Counted from the first letter of the stretch, positions 1-10,149 are shown. The stretch: 64,000 bases of DNA from Alphaproteobacteria bacterium (GCA_028871055.1 JAGWON010000004.1:109902-173901), one strand, 5' to 3'. Made by a program: numbers and translations. The notes: a model not told the origin generated them from the sequence alone.

Positions 1-1120
1 CGGCGAAGTCGGGCGCCGGCCGCGCACCGGCGTCGAAGGCGGCCGCGCTGTCGGGTGCCGCGAAGGGCGAAAGCTGCGCCACACGCCGGCCGGCGAGCGC
101 CTCGCTCCACTCCGCGTCGCCGAGATAGAGCAACTCGGGCCGCAGCGGGCGATAAACCGCCGCGGTACCGAACACGCCGCGCGCCACCGGCGCGGTCTCG
201 CGCGCATTGTGGAAATCGGCGATGGCGACGATGCGCTCGCCGCGCACCTCCTCGGCCTGAGAGTCGAGCGCGACGTCGGCGCCGGGCAGGTAATCGAAGA
301 TCGTCTCGAGCCTCTCGTAAAACAGCGGCAGGAAGTGCTCCATGCCGGCGTGGCGCCGGCCGGCGCTGACCGATTCGTAGAGCGGATCGCCCTGCACCCC
401 GGCGCCGAATTCGGTGCGATAACGCGAACGGAAGCGCTCGATCACCGGCTGGTCGAGCAGCACTTCGCTCATCGGCTTGAGATCGGCGCGCTCGATCGTG
501 CCGGCGCTGCGCTGGCTCAGCGGATCGAACGAGCGGATGGCCTCGAGCCGGTCGCCGAAGAAATCCAGCCGCAGTGGCGCCGGCGCGCCCGACGGATAGA
601 GATCGACGAGGCCGCCGCGCACGGCGTATTCGCCCGCTTCGCGCACCGTCTCGGCGCGGTTGTAGCCGTTGCGCTCGAGGAAGCCCTTGAGCCGGTCGAG
701 CGGCAGCTCCTTGCCGCGCGCGAGAACCAGCGTCCGTTCTGCGAAGAGCTTGCGCGGCGGCACGCGTTGGATCGCGGCGTTGACCGTGGTCAACACCAGG
801 CGCGGCTCAGCCTTCCCGCGCGCCAGCTCGGCAAGCGTGGCGATGCGGCGCGAGACGATATCGGGATTGGGCGAGACGCGGTCGTAAGGCAGACAGTCCC
901 AGGCCGGAAAGATTAGCACCTCGAGTTCGGGATGGAAGAAGCCGAGCGCCGCCCGCATCCGCGCCATGCGGCCGTCGTCGCGGCAGACGTAGATCAAGGT
1001 GCGACCATCGCGCGCGACGATGCCGCCGAGCACGCAGGCGTCGTGGCCTTCGGGCGCATTGGCGACGACAAGGCGCTCACGCCGCGACGGCACGGCGAAA
1101 AAATCGTCGAGCGCGGTCAC
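1..1120 (-). CDS. mfd: Transcription-repair coupling factor Mfd, N-terminal part (partial)
   Basis: Mfd removes RNA polymerase stalled at DNA lesions and recruits UvrA. Only about the first 373 residues lie in the window; the gene runs off the left edge, so the helicase/translocase half is not visible. The translation shows the UvrB-like N-terminal region: 'FPAWDCLPYDRVSP', 'ILTTVNA'-like 'LVLTTVNAAIQRVPP', 'REAGEYAVRGGLVDLYPSG' and 'PLRLDFFGDRLEAIRSFDP', all typical of Mfd. The start is a GTG (1118-1120) that overlaps the sdhE stop as GTGA, so translation is probably coupled. No ATG lies closer to the conserved N-terminus. Confidence 0.93.
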   Translation of the reverse strand, partial: MTALDDFFAVPSRRERLVVANAPEGHDACVLGGIVARDGRTLIYVCRDDGRMARMRAALGFFHPELEVLIFPAWDCLPYDRVSPNPDIVSRRIATLAELARGKAEPRLVLTTVNAAIQRVPPRKLFAERTLVLARGKELPLDRLKGFLERNGYNRAETVREAGEYAVRGGLVDLYPSGAPAPLRLDFFGDRLEAIRSFDPLSQRSAGTIERADLKPMSEVLLDQPVIERFRSRYRTEFGAGVQGDPLYESVSAGRRHAGMEHFLPLFYERLETIFDYLPGADVALDSQAEEVRGERIVAIADFHNARETAPVARGVFGTAAVYRPLRPELLYLGDAEWSEALAGRRVAQLSPFAAPDSAAAFDAGARPAPDFA

Positions 1121-1389
1121 CGCCGGTACCGGAACGTCAGCAGCAGCCGCATCACCGCGCCGTCGCGCGCCGCCGGTGGCGCGACGCGGCCGTAGATCCA
1201 GTTGATCAGGATGTCGTCGGTCTCGGCGAGGATGGCCTCGTACTCGGCCAGCTGAGCCGCGGTGAAATTCAGCAAATAGCGGTCCGCGAAAGCGCCCAGG
1301 AACAGGTCGCTTTCCTTGATGCCGCGGTGGCGGCTCTGGTAGAGCAGCCGCTTGCGTTGCTTCTCCACCCCGTCTTCTTTCGCTGTCAT
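1117..1389 (-). CDS. sdhE: FAD assembly factor SdhE (succinate dehydrogenase assembly factor 2)
   Basis: A 90-residue cytoplasmic protein of the SdhE/Sdh5 family, which helps attach FAD covalently to the succinate dehydrogenase flavoprotein. The family signature is visible: 'KRLLYQSRHRGIKESDL' contains the conserved RG-x-x-E element, followed by the acidic helical region 'AEYEAILAETDDILINWIYG'. An ATG at 1389 gives the usual family length; a longer open frame upstream is not needed. The stop overlaps the GTG start of mfd by four bases. recG, sdhE and mfd are commonly neighbours in alphaproteobacteria; here an amidohydrolase gene lies between sdhE and recG. Confidence 0.9.
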   Translation of the reverse strand: MTAKEDGVEKQRKRLLYQSRHRGIKESDLFLGAFADRYLLNFTAAQLAEYEAILAETDDILINWIYGRVAPPAARDGAVMRLLLTFRYRR

Positions 1390-1524
1390 AGCGGGGCTTT
1401 CTCGGCCGGGATAATGCGCGCCGCCGCGCCACTTGCAAGCGCCAAACGCGCATCCCGCCATGCGGCGTCCGGATGACAGGCAGAGCCTCGCCTGTTAGAA
1501 AGCAGGCGCAGAGGGAGGACGCAG

Positions 1525-2493
1525 ATGGCCAACAAACCCTACATCGTCGCGCTCGAGGAGCATTATCACGATCCGCAGATCAGCGCGGTGATCCAGCTCG
1601 AAGGCCGCAAGAATCCCGACCTTGCCCGGCGGCTCGACGATCTCGGCGAACTGCGCCTCAAGGAGATGGATGAAGCCGGCGTCGACTACCAGATCCTGTC
1701 GCTCGGCGCGCCGGCGACCCAGCGCCTGCCGGCGGATTCCGCCCTCCAAGTGGCGCGCAGCGTCAACGACCGTCTCGCCGACGCCGTGAAGGCCCATCCC
1801 AAGCGCTTCGGCGCCTTCGCCGCGCTGCCGACCACGACCGAGGCCAAGCTGGCCGCGGACGAGCTCGAGCGCTGCGTCACCAAGCTAGGTTTCGTCGGCG
1901 CAATGATCCATGGCCTGTCGAACGGCGTCTTTCCCGACGACAAGCGCTTCTGGCCGATTTTCGAGCGCGCCCAGGCCCTCGATGTGCCGCTCTATTTCCA
2001 TCCCGCCATGCCGCATCCGGCGGTGGTCGAAGTCTATCTCAAGGACTACCTCGCCAAGCATCCGGCGCTCGTTAACGCCGGCTGGGGCTTCACCATCGAG
2101 ACCGCGACACTCGGCATCCGCCTGGTGCTGAGCGGCGTGCTCGAAACCTATCCCAAGGTCAAAGTGATCCTCGGCCATTTGGGTGAGGGCCTGCCGTTCT
2201 TCCTGTGGCGCATCAACATGGCGCTGGCGCGCGACGGCAAGCATGCCGAAGGCTTCCGCGAGAAGTTCCTGCGCAACTTCTACGTCACCACCAGCGGGTT
2301 CTTCTCCAACAACGCGCTCGACTACTGCATCAAGGAGATCGGCCTCGATCGCATCATGTTCTCGATCGACTATCCCTTCGTGCTCAATCCGCCGGGCACG
2401 AAATGGGCGCTCGAGGAATTGAAGCTGCCGGCCGCCGACAAGGAGAAGCTCCTCAACGGCAACGCGCGGCGGCTGTTAAAACTGAAAGTCTAG
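1525..2493 (+). CDS. Amidohydrolase family 2 protein, resorcylate/dihydroxybenzoate decarboxylase-like
   Basis: A 322-residue TIM-barrel metal enzyme of the ACMSD/gamma-resorcylate decarboxylase group, which carries out non-oxidative decarboxylation of aromatic acids. Likely metal ligands are all present: E11 and H13 in 'VALEEHY', H159 in 'LYFHPAMPH', H218 in 'VILGHLGEG' and D282 in 'FSIDYPF', matching the E-x-H ... H ... D pattern of resorcylate decarboxylases. A strong Shine-Dalgarno (AGGGAGGA, about 1511-1518) precedes ATG 1525. The gene interrupts the usual recG-sdhE-mfd grouping and is probably its own transcription unit. The substrate cannot be read from sequence. Confidence 0.85.
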   Translation: MANKPYIVALEEHYHDPQISAVIQLEGRKNPDLARRLDDLGELRLKEMDEAGVDYQILSLGAPATQRLPADSALQVARSVNDRLADAVKAHPKRFGAFAALPTTTEAKLAADELERCVTKLGFVGAMIHGLSNGVFPDDKRFWPIFERAQALDVPLYFHPAMPHPAVVEVYLKDYLAKHPALVNAGWGFTIETATLGIRLVLSGVLETYPKVKVILGHLGEGLPFFLWRINMALARDGKHAEGFREKFLRNFYVTTSGFFSNNALDYCIKEIGLDRIMFSIDYPFVLNPPGTKWALEELKLPAADKEKLLNGNARRLLKLKV

Positions 2494-2513
2494 CTGCATT
2501 GACGGCATTGCGT

Positions 2514-2589
2514 GCTTCGACAAGCTCAGCATGAGGAACAGCGGCGATGGCATCAAGAAAATCGCCTTACCCTGAGCGAAGTCGAAGGG
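2514..2589. repeat. Palindromic intergenic repeat of the CTTCGACAAGCTCAG type
   Basis: Arms CTTCGACAAGCTCAG (2515-2529) and CTGAGCGAAGTCGAAG (2572-2587) form a near-perfect inverted repeat around a spacer of about 42 bases. Units of this look are scattered through many alphaproteobacterial genomes. It lies between the amidohydrolase and recG and happens to be open in the recG frame, producing a false N-terminal extension of RecG. Confidence 0.75.
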
Positions 2590-2619
2590 CGCAGGGCGCC
2601 ACTCCAGCCTAGGCGCGCG

Positions 2620-4701
<2,082 letters not shown>

Positions 4702-4732
4702 GGTGACAGGACGTTTGAAAAACGTTCAGCGG

Positions 4733-4869
4733 GTCATTGCGAGGAGGCCGAAGGTCGACGCGGCCATCCAGAAGCCGATGAATTTCCGTTGTCGTTCTGG
4801 ATCGCCACGGCCACGGAGCCTGTCCTCGAGCCGGCCTTCGGCCGGACCCGTCGGTGGCCTCGCGATGAC
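4733..4869. repeat. Palindromic intergenic repeat of the GTCATTGCGAGG type
   Basis: Outer arms GTCATTGCGAGG (4733-4744) and CCTCGCGATGAC (4858-4869) pair with one G-T wobble. Inside is a CGGCCATCCAGAAGC.. / ..TTCTGGATCGCC-like second complementary pair, giving a long imperfect hairpin. It fills most of the space between the convergent recG and DUF502 genes. It is a second repeat family, distinct from the one at 2514. Confidence 0.7.
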
Positions 4870-4895
4870 GGCAGTAGGCACTTTTTCAGCAGCCG

Positions 4896-5633
4896 CTAAC
4901 GCGCCTTTTCGGACTCGACGATTTCCTCCACCTTGGCGACGGGCGGCGCCTCGCGGCCTTCGGGTGTGATGATGCCGCCGGAAATCACCAGCTTGATGCC
5001 GTCCTCAACCGACATCGACAGCGGCACGACCTCCTCGCGCGAGACATAGACGAGGTAGCCCGAAGTCGGATTCGGCGTCGTGGGTACGTAGAGGCCGATG
5101 GAATCCGGCGCGACGTTGGATTTGAGCTCGCCCTCACCCTGCGCGGTGACGAAGGCCACCGTCCACATGCCGCGGCGCGGCCATTCGACCAGCACCACCT
5201 CGCGGAAGGTGTTGGAGCGCTTGGCCAGCACGGTCTCGAAAATCTGCTTGAAGGCGCCGTAGATGCTGCGCACCACCGGCATGCGCTTCATTAGGCGGTC
5301 GGACAGCCGCAGCAGCAGGCGGCCGAGGTAGCCAGCCGTCAGCCAGCCAATCAGCGTCAGCGCGACGATTGCCACCACCAGGCCGAAGCCCGGGATATTG
5401 AACGGAAAATATGTGCTCGGGTTATAGCTGGTGGGCACCAGATGCGAAACTGCCCGGTCGACGAAATCGATGATGCTCCAGGTGATCCACAGGGTGAAGG
5501 CGATCGGCCCCGTGACCAGGATGCCAGCCAGGAAGTACGCGCGCAGTCGCGCGACAACGCCGTTGTCGTTGTTGTTGCCGTTGCCTTTGGCGACGGCGTT
5601 GTCGACCGGTTGTTGGCGGCTCTTACGGGCCAT
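4896..5633 (-). CDS. DUF502 family membrane protein
   Basis: A 245-residue inner-membrane protein of the DUF502 family, whose biochemical role is unknown. After a polar N-terminus come two hydrophobic stretches ('YFLAGILVTGPIAFTLWITWSIIDFV' region and 'GFGLVVAIVALTLIGWLTAGYLG'; both quoted in part). The family core follows: 'MPVVRSIYGAFKQIFETV', 'FVTAQGEGEL', 'VPTTPNPTSGYLVYV'. ATG 5633 is preceded by AGGAAGGA and gives a standard length; the frame stays open further upstream without support. Proteins of this family are often encoded next to recG in Rhodospirillales-like genomes. Confidence 0.88.
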   Translation of the reverse strand: MARKSRQQPVDNAVAKGNGNNNDNGVVARLRAYFLAGILVTGPIAFTLWITWSIIDFVDRAVSHLVPTSYNPSTYFPFNIPGFGLVVAIVALTLIGWLTAGYLGRLLLRLSDRLMKRMPVVRSIYGAFKQIFETVLAKRSNTFREVVLVEWPRRGMWTVAFVTAQGEGELKSNVAPDSIGLYVPTTPNPTSGYLVYVSREEVVPLSMSVEDGIKLVISGGIITPEGREAPPVAKVEEIVESEKAR

Positions 5634-5762
5634 TTTCTGCCTGGTCCTTCCTAGCGGACGGAACGCGCGAACATGTGATCCAAGATTGGCGCCACCGGCT
5701 CTACGATATGTAGACCCGTGAGGCGCCGCCACTTTACCGGCGCGAGGAGCCCTTCGCCAGTG

Positions 5763-6806
5763 ATGAACGCACCCCGCCTGCTCGCCCTGTCGACCGCCTT
5801 GCCGCCCTTCGCCCTGCACCAGGCCGAGATCGAGCGCCGCGCGCGCGCCTATTTCGCGGGCGCGGCTGCGCTCGACCTCGACCGGCTGCTGCCGGTCTTC
5901 GCCAATGCCGGCATCGAGACGCGGTATTCCTGCGTGCCGCTCGAATGGTACGACCGCTCACACGGCTGGGCCGAGCGCAACGAGCTCTATCTCGACCACG
6001 CCGTGCGGCTCTTGGAGCGGGCGGCGCGCGCCTGCCTCGCCCAGGCGACGCTCGCGCCCGGGCAAATCGACGCCGTGGTCACGGTATCGACCACTGGTAT
6101 CGCCACGCCGAGCCTCGACGCTAGGCTGTTGAACCGGCTTGGCCTGCGCCCCGACGTGACTCGCCTGCCGGTCTTTGGCCTCGGCTGCGCCGGCGGCATC
6201 GCCGGCATGGCGCGCGCCGCCGACCTCGCCCGGACGCAGCCCGGCGCCAACGTGCTATTCCTGGTGGTGGAGCTGTGCGCGCTGTGCTTCCGGCGCGGTG
6301 ACAGCTCGAAGAGCAACGTCGTCGCCACCGCGCTATTCGGCGACGGCGCAGCTGCCGGCATCGTCTCGACGGCCGGCAACGGACCGCGCCTCGGCGCGGC
6401 CGGCGAGCACACTTGGCCCGATTCTCTCGGCGTGATGGGCTGGGACGTGATGGAGGACGGGTTCAAGGCGATCTTCTCGCGCGACATTCCGGCCCTGGTG
6501 CGGAGCGAGTTGCGCGCGGCCGCCGACGGCTTCCTCCACCGCCACGGCCTGTCGCTCGCCGACATCGACCACGTCGTCTGCCATCCCGGCGGCGTCAAGG
6601 TGCTGAGCGCGATCGAGGAAGCCTTCGCGCTCGCGGGCGGCGCGCTCGATCACGCCCGTGCCGTGCTGCGCGACTGCGGCAACATGTCGGCGGCGACGGT
6701 GCTCTTTGTGCTCAAACGCACCCTCGATGCCGGATGCAGCGGCCGGATGCTGCTGTCGGCGTTGGGGCCCGGCTTCACCGCTGGCTTTCTGGTGCTCGAC
6801 GCGTGA
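5763..6806 (+). CDS. Type III polyketide synthase (chalcone/stilbene synthase family)
   Basis: A 347-residue thiolase-fold enzyme that condenses an acyl starter with malonyl-CoA units, typically giving alkylpyrones or alkylresorcinols in bacteria. The catalytic triad is complete: C142 in 'GLGCAGGIAG', H274 in 'VVCHPGG' and N307 in 'DCGNMSAATV'. The C-terminal 'ALGPGFTAGFLVL' is the standard family ending. I take ATG 5763; an upstream ATG at 5718 would add 15 basic residues. The stop codon overlaps the ATG of the following methyltransferase gene (TGATG), a strong sign of a two-gene operon. Confidence 0.92.
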   Translation: MNAPRLLALSTALPPFALHQAEIERRARAYFAGAAALDLDRLLPVFANAGIETRYSCVPLEWYDRSHGWAERNELYLDHAVRLLERAARACLAQATLAPGQIDAVVTVSTTGIATPSLDARLLNRLGLRPDVTRLPVFGLGCAGGIAGMARAADLARTQPGANVLFLVVELCALCFRRGDSSKSNVVATALFGDGAAAGIVSTAGNGPRLGAAGEHTWPDSLGVMGWDVMEDGFKAIFSRDIPALVRSELRAAADGFLHRHGLSLADIDHVVCHPGGVKVLSAIEEAFALAGGALDHARAVLRDCGNMSAATVLFVLKRTLDAGCSGRMLLSALGPGFTAGFLVLDA

Positions 6807-7324
6807 TGGCGGTCCCGATCATCATTGCGCTGGTGGCGCTGGCGCGGCTTGGCGAGCTCGCCTATTCGGCACGCAATGCCCGCGCACTCAAAGCGCGCGG
6901 CGCGATCGAGCTCGGAGCCGGCCATTATCCGCTCGTCCTCGCGCTGCACGGTGCGTGGCTCGCCGCGCTCCTGGCGCTGGTGCGGTGGGATGCGGCGGTC
7001 GATTGGTACTGGCTCGACGCGTTCGGCGCGCTCCAGGGCCTGCGGCTCTGGACTATCGCCAGCCTCGGCCCCTACTGGACGACGCGCGTCTTCAACGTGC
7101 CGGGCGAGCCGGTGATGCGGCGTGGACCCTACCGCTTCATCGCCCATCCCAATTACCTGATCGTCGCCGGCGAGATCGCGGTGCTGCCGCTCGCCTTCGG
7201 CGCGTGGCGGATCGCACTGATCTTCTCGGCGCTCAACGCCGCGCTGCTTGCCTGGCGCATCCGCGTCGAGGAGCGCGGCCTAGCGCCGCGGCGGACGCTG
7301 TCGGCGTCGAGTGGACCGGCCTAA
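6806..7324 (+). CDS. Isoprenylcysteine carboxyl methyltransferase (ICMT)-family protein, polyketide O-methyltransferase
   Basis: A 172-residue integral membrane methyltransferase. It has four to five hydrophobic segments and the ICMT/PEMT signature 'MRRGPYRFIAHPNYLIVAGEI', quoted here in part as 'RGPYRFIAHPNY', followed by 'RIRVEERGL', where the E/R residues bind AdoMet. The ATG overlaps the stop of the type III PKS gene. PKS-III/ICMT pairs such as Bacillus bpsA-bpsB and Streptomyces srsA-srsB make methylated alkylpyrones or resorcinols, so the inferred job is O-methylation of the PKS product at the membrane. Confidence 0.88.
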   Translation: MAVPIIIALVALARLGELAYSARNARALKARGAIELGAGHYPLVLALHGAWLAALLALVRWDAAVDWYWLDAFGALQGLRLWTIASLGPYWTTRVFNVPGEPVMRRGPYRFIAHPNYLIVAGEIAVLPLAFGAWRIALIFSALNAALLAWRIRVEERGLAPRRTLSASSGPA

Positions 7325-7369
7325 AGGAAAAAAGCCGTCGGCATAGGGGATCGAATCGATTTTCGGCAC

Positions 7370-7419
7370 CACACCCTGGTCATAGGGTGTGCGATGGGGG
7401 CGCTCCCAGTGGGGAGCGC
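7370..7419 (+). other. Two tandem perfect hairpins in the leader of the small lipoprotein gene
   Basis: Hairpin 1: CACACCCT (7370-7377), loop GGTCAT, AGGGTGTG (7384-7391). Hairpin 2: GCGCTCCC (7400-7407), loop AGTG, GGGAGCGC (7412-7419). Each has a perfect 8-bp stem, with 8 bases between them. Neither is followed by a T tract, so they are not simple terminators. Function unknown; they may be a 5' untranslated RNA structure of the next gene. Confidence 0.55.
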
Positions 7420-7468
7420 ATTCGGTTGACGGAAGTCAGCGCTTCCGCCAAAAACAGTGAGGCGTATG

Positions 7469-7678
7469 ATGACCAAGCCGTTGAGCGCCATCGTGGCCGC
7501 CGCGTTTGTCTTGACGATTGCCGGCTGCGCTGCGTCCCCCGACCGAACTGCCGGTCCTGTTGTTGCCAGTAGCAGCTCCGCTAGGTCCGACGACCCGGTT
7601 GCCGATCCTTCTTCCGACGCCAACCATGACCGGGGCGATTACGGCAGTTGGATCGTGCCGATCCGCTTGATCAACTGA
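7469..7678 (+). CDS. Small secreted lipoprotein of unknown function
   Basis: About 69 residues. The N-terminus is a lipoprotein signal peptide: basic start 'MTKPLS', hydrophobic core and lipobox 'TIAGC' with C20 as the lipidated residue. The mature part is short, rich in S, D and A, and ends in 'SWIVPIRLIN'. I choose ATG 7469, which has GAGG five to eight bases upstream; ATG 7466 and GTG 7457 are alternatives in the same frame. It is not recognised as a known family. It lies between the PKS operon and tRNA-Lys, behind two tandem hairpins. Confidence 0.55.
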   Translation: MTKPLSAIVAAAFVLTIAGCAASPDRTAGPVVASSSSARSDDPVADPSSDANHDRGDYGSWIVPIRLIN

Positions 7679-7716
7679 GCGGTCCGTTCGCACCCACCGG
7701 TCGGCCGGCGTCGGCG

Positions 7717-7746
7717 TTGACCGGGGCGTGCGCGCGTGCCTATTGT
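7717..7746 (+). promoter_or_regulatory. Probable sigma-70 promoter of tRNA-Lys
   Basis: TTGACC (7717-7722), 18-base spacer, TATTGT (7741-7746). The expected start point near 7753 is just ahead of the mature tRNA at 7762, as is usual for single tRNA genes. Confidence 0.5.
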
Positions 7747-7761
7747 CCGGCGCAGTTGCGC

Positions 7762-7837
7762 GAGCCCGTAGCTCAGCCGGTAGAGCACATGACTTTTAAT
7801 CATGGGGTCGCGGGTTCGACTCCCGCCGGGCTCACCA
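7762..7837 (+). tRNA. tRNA-Lys (anticodon UUU)
   Basis: The full cloverleaf can be drawn by hand. Acceptor arms GAGCCCG (7762-7768) and CGGGCTC (7827-7833) pair perfectly. The D stem is GCTC/GAGC. The anticodon stem CATGA/TCATG encloses the loop CTTTTAA, with anticodon TTT at 7795-7797. The T arm contains GGTTCGA. The encoded CCA end is 7835-7837 after discriminator A7834. The gene is intact. Confidence 0.97.
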
Positions 7838-7856
7838 GTTTCCCCGACCGGTTGCG

Positions 7857-8324
7857 ATGAGCTACCTGCGGCGGATTCTCCAGCCCGGTGAGACGCTGCG
7901 CTACGTCGGCCGGCTGCATTGGATCGTCTATCTGCCCGGCCTCGTCCTTTTCGCCGCCGCGGTGGCGATGTATTTCGCGCTCGTCGCGGCCAGCCCGTCC
8001 GGCGGCGCTACGCCGTTTATCTTGATCATTCTCGAGCTGCTGATGGTGGCGAGCCTACTGACCTTGCTGATCGCCGCATTGCGGCGGTGGACGACCGAGA
8101 TCGCGGTCACTGACCGCCGCGTCATCTTCAAGCGCGGCCTGATCCGCCGCCATACCATCGAGATGAACATGGACAAGGTCGAAAGCGTCGACGTCGACCA
8201 GTCGCTCGGCGGCCGCCTTTTCGGCTACGGCGACATCGTCGTGCACGGCACCGGCTCGACCATCGAGCCGTTCCGTCGGATCGCCGCGCCGCTCGCGTTC
8301 CGCAACCAGGTCACCGCGCGCTGA
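7857..8324 (+). CDS. Bacterial PH-domain (bPH_2/DUF304) membrane protein
   Basis: A 155-residue protein. Two transmembrane helices (about residues 22-45 and 53-75) are followed by the bPH_2 core 'TTEIAVTDRRVIFKRGLIRR', here the pattern 'E-x-A-V-T-D-R-R-V', and 'KVESVDVDQSLGGRLFGYGDI' (quoted in part). The closing 'GTGSTIEPFRRI' is also typical. The fold may anchor or scaffold proteins at the inner membrane; the specific role is unknown. It starts 20 bases after the tRNA and may be read through from it. Confidence 0.88.
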   Translation: MSYLRRILQPGETLRYVGRLHWIVYLPGLVLFAAAVAMYFALVAASPSGGATPFILIILELLMVASLLTLLIAALRRWTTEIAVTDRRVIFKRGLIRRHTIEMNMDKVESVDVDQSLGGRLFGYGDIVVHGTGSTIEPFRRIAAPLAFRNQVTAR

Positions 8325-8329
8325 GGGCG

Positions 8330-9127
8330 TCAGGCCGTGGTGGCCCAACGCCGGTCGGCGCGCAACGGCGACTCCTCTGGCACAAACAGCATATCGATCT
8401 GCGCCAAGGCGTGATCGAGCGGCCGCCGCGCATAGCCGAGCACATCGAACGCGACGAAGCCATGCGCCTTCATGAAGGCGATGAGATCGTAGAGCTCAGG
8501 CCCGCCCTTGATCGTCGCCAGGGTGCTGGTCTCGGCGATGATGGCGTCAAATTCGCGGATGCGGTCACCCATGCCCTGCAGCACCGCGAGCTCAGAGCCC
8601 TGCACATCGATCTTGGCGAGGGCCGGACGGTCGAACATGCCGATCAGCGTATCAAAACGCCGCACCACGACCGTCTCGCGCCGCAGCACGTCGCGCGGCC
8701 CGACTTCCTCGAAGAAGGTCGAGCCCTGGATGTCGGCGCGCACCTCGATCTCGAGCTGGCCATCATGATCGGCGAGCGCGACGTTGAGCACCTCGCAATC
8801 GAGCTGTCGGGCCAGCTGTCGCATGTAGCGCAGCGAATTCGAAGTCGGATCGACGAGGTAATAGAACGCGTCGGGAAACTCGCGATAGAGCTCGTAGGTG
8901 CCGTAGGCGACACCGATATCGAAGATCGTTCGCGGCTGCAAGCCGTGGCGCCTCATGACGTCGGCGGTCGTATGCCACGACGGCGGCGGCGACCGGCTCC
9001 ACCGCGCCTTGAGCGGCCGCAGCACCTGCTTGATGGAATCAACGAGCCGTGGCGCGTCCGGCGGCTGGGCCGCATCCGGCCTCGCTGCCACTGCGCCGAG
9101 CACAAGGTGCATCAGAAGACTTCGCAC
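8330..9127 (-). CDS. FkbM family methyltransferase
   Basis: A 265-residue class I AdoMet methyltransferase. Motif I is 'IFDIGVAYGTYELY'. The FkbM hallmarks follow: 'STFFEEV', 'VRRFDTLIG' and 'ALAKIDVQGSELAVLQGM', the last being the DVQG-x-E motif. Members O-methylate sugars or other small groups and are often found in surface-polysaccharide clusters. The stop lies five bases past the end of the convergent PH-domain gene. The first 30 residues are weakly conserved, so the start could be further in. The acceptor is unknown. Confidence 0.87.
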   Translation of the reverse strand: MRSLLMHLVLGAVAARPDAAQPPDAPRLVDSIKQVLRPLKARWSRSPPPSWHTTADVMRRHGLQPRTIFDIGVAYGTYELYREFPDAFYYLVDPTSNSLRYMRQLARQLDCEVLNVALADHDGQLEIEVRADIQGSTFFEEVGPRDVLRRETVVVRRFDTLIGMFDRPALAKIDVQGSELAVLQGMGDRIREFDAIIAETSTLATIKGGPELYDLIAFMKAHGFVAFDVLGYARRPLDHALAQIDMLFVPEESPLRADRRWATTA

Positions 9128-9227
9128 TCACGCTAGCTATCATCCGGCTGCCGCTTGGAGCGTGACAATTCGGTGAGACTTGACAAGCGCTGCCGCGGCA
9201 CCGGGAATCCCATCGGGGAGGATCGCG

Positions 9228-10109
9228 ATGCCTTTTGCCACGACTGATGACGGTGTCAGACTCCATTACGAGGAAGTCGGTCAAGGCCGGCCGCTCGTCT
9301 TCGTCCATGAATTCGCGGGCGACCTGCGGAGCTGGGATGCGCAGCTCCGTTTCTTCGGCCGCTATTACCGCTGCATCGCGTTCAACGCGCGCGGCTACCC
9401 ACCCTCCGACGTGCCGGAGAGCGACGCGCACTATTCCGTCGAGCGCGCCGCCGACGACATCGCCGCGGTGCTCGACCATCTCCGCCTCGACCACGCTCAT
9501 ATCGTCGGCCTGTCGATGGGCGGCTTCGCGACGTTGCATTTCGGGCTGCGCCACCACGACCGGGCGCATGCGCTGGCGATCTGCGGCTGCGGCTACGGCG
9601 CGGAGAAGGACAAGCGCGCCCGCTTTCAGCACGAAAGCGAGGAGCTTGCCGACCGGTTCGAGCGGGACGGCAGCGCCAAGGTGGCCGAGCGCTATGCCGA
9701 AGGCACTGCGCGCGTGCAGCTCCAGAACAAGGACCCCCGCGCCTGGCGCGAATTCTCCGACCGCCTCGCTGCGCATTCGGCCAAGGGCTCGGCCAACACG
9801 CTGCGCGGCGTGCAGGCGCGGCGGCCCTCGCTCTACGACTTGGTCGAGCGGATGACGAAGATCACCGCCCCGACCCTGATCGTCGCCGGCGACGAGGACG
9901 AAGCGTGTCTCCAGCCCGGCATTCTGATGAAGCGCGCCATCGCCACATCCGGGCTGGTGATCCTGCCCAAGACAGGCCATCTCGTGAACCTCGAGGATCC
10001 GGCGCTCTTCAACCGAACCCTGGCGGATTTTCTGCTCGCCGTTGAGCTCGGCCGCTGGCCCGCGCGCGACTCCCGGTCGCTTGGCGGCGACGCCCACGGC
10101 ACCCGTTAA
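9228..10109 (+). CDS. Alpha/beta hydrolase
   Basis: A 293-residue alpha/beta-fold hydrolase. The nucleophile elbow is 'GLSMGG' with S96. The likely acid is in 'VAGDEDEAC' and the catalytic His is in 'KTGHLVNLEDP'. The oxyanion region reads 'FVHEFAGDLRSW', with E where many esterases have G. The Shine-Dalgarno GGGGAGGA (9215-9222) fixes ATG 9228 rather than the TTG at 9180. Substrate not predictable; such proteins include enol-lactonases, haloperoxidase-like enzymes and esterases. It is convergent with the lipoprotein gene at 10150. Confidence 0.87.
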   Translation: MPFATTDDGVRLHYEEVGQGRPLVFVHEFAGDLRSWDAQLRFFGRYYRCIAFNARGYPPSDVPESDAHYSVERAADDIAAVLDHLRLDHAHIVGLSMGGFATLHFGLRHHDRAHALAICGCGYGAEKDKRARFQHESEELADRFERDGSAKVAERYAEGTARVQLQNKDPRAWREFSDRLAAHSAKGSANTLRGVQARRPSLYDLVERMTKITAPTLIVAGDEDEACLQPGILMKRAIATSGLVILPKTGHLVNLEDPALFNRTLADFLLAVELGRWPARDSRSLGGDAHGTR

Positions 10110-10149
10110 TCCAATTGTAACCCTGCGCGGGCCGCGCCCGTGCGGCAGG

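Noticed and set aside
4713..4727. GTTT-N7-GTTC, close to a LexA half-site pair
   Set aside because: One mismatch and located downstream of recG, facing no promoter.
5718..5762. Upstream ATG extending the type III PKS
   Set aside because: Adds only 15 basic residues in a region without conservation; 5763 gives the usual start.
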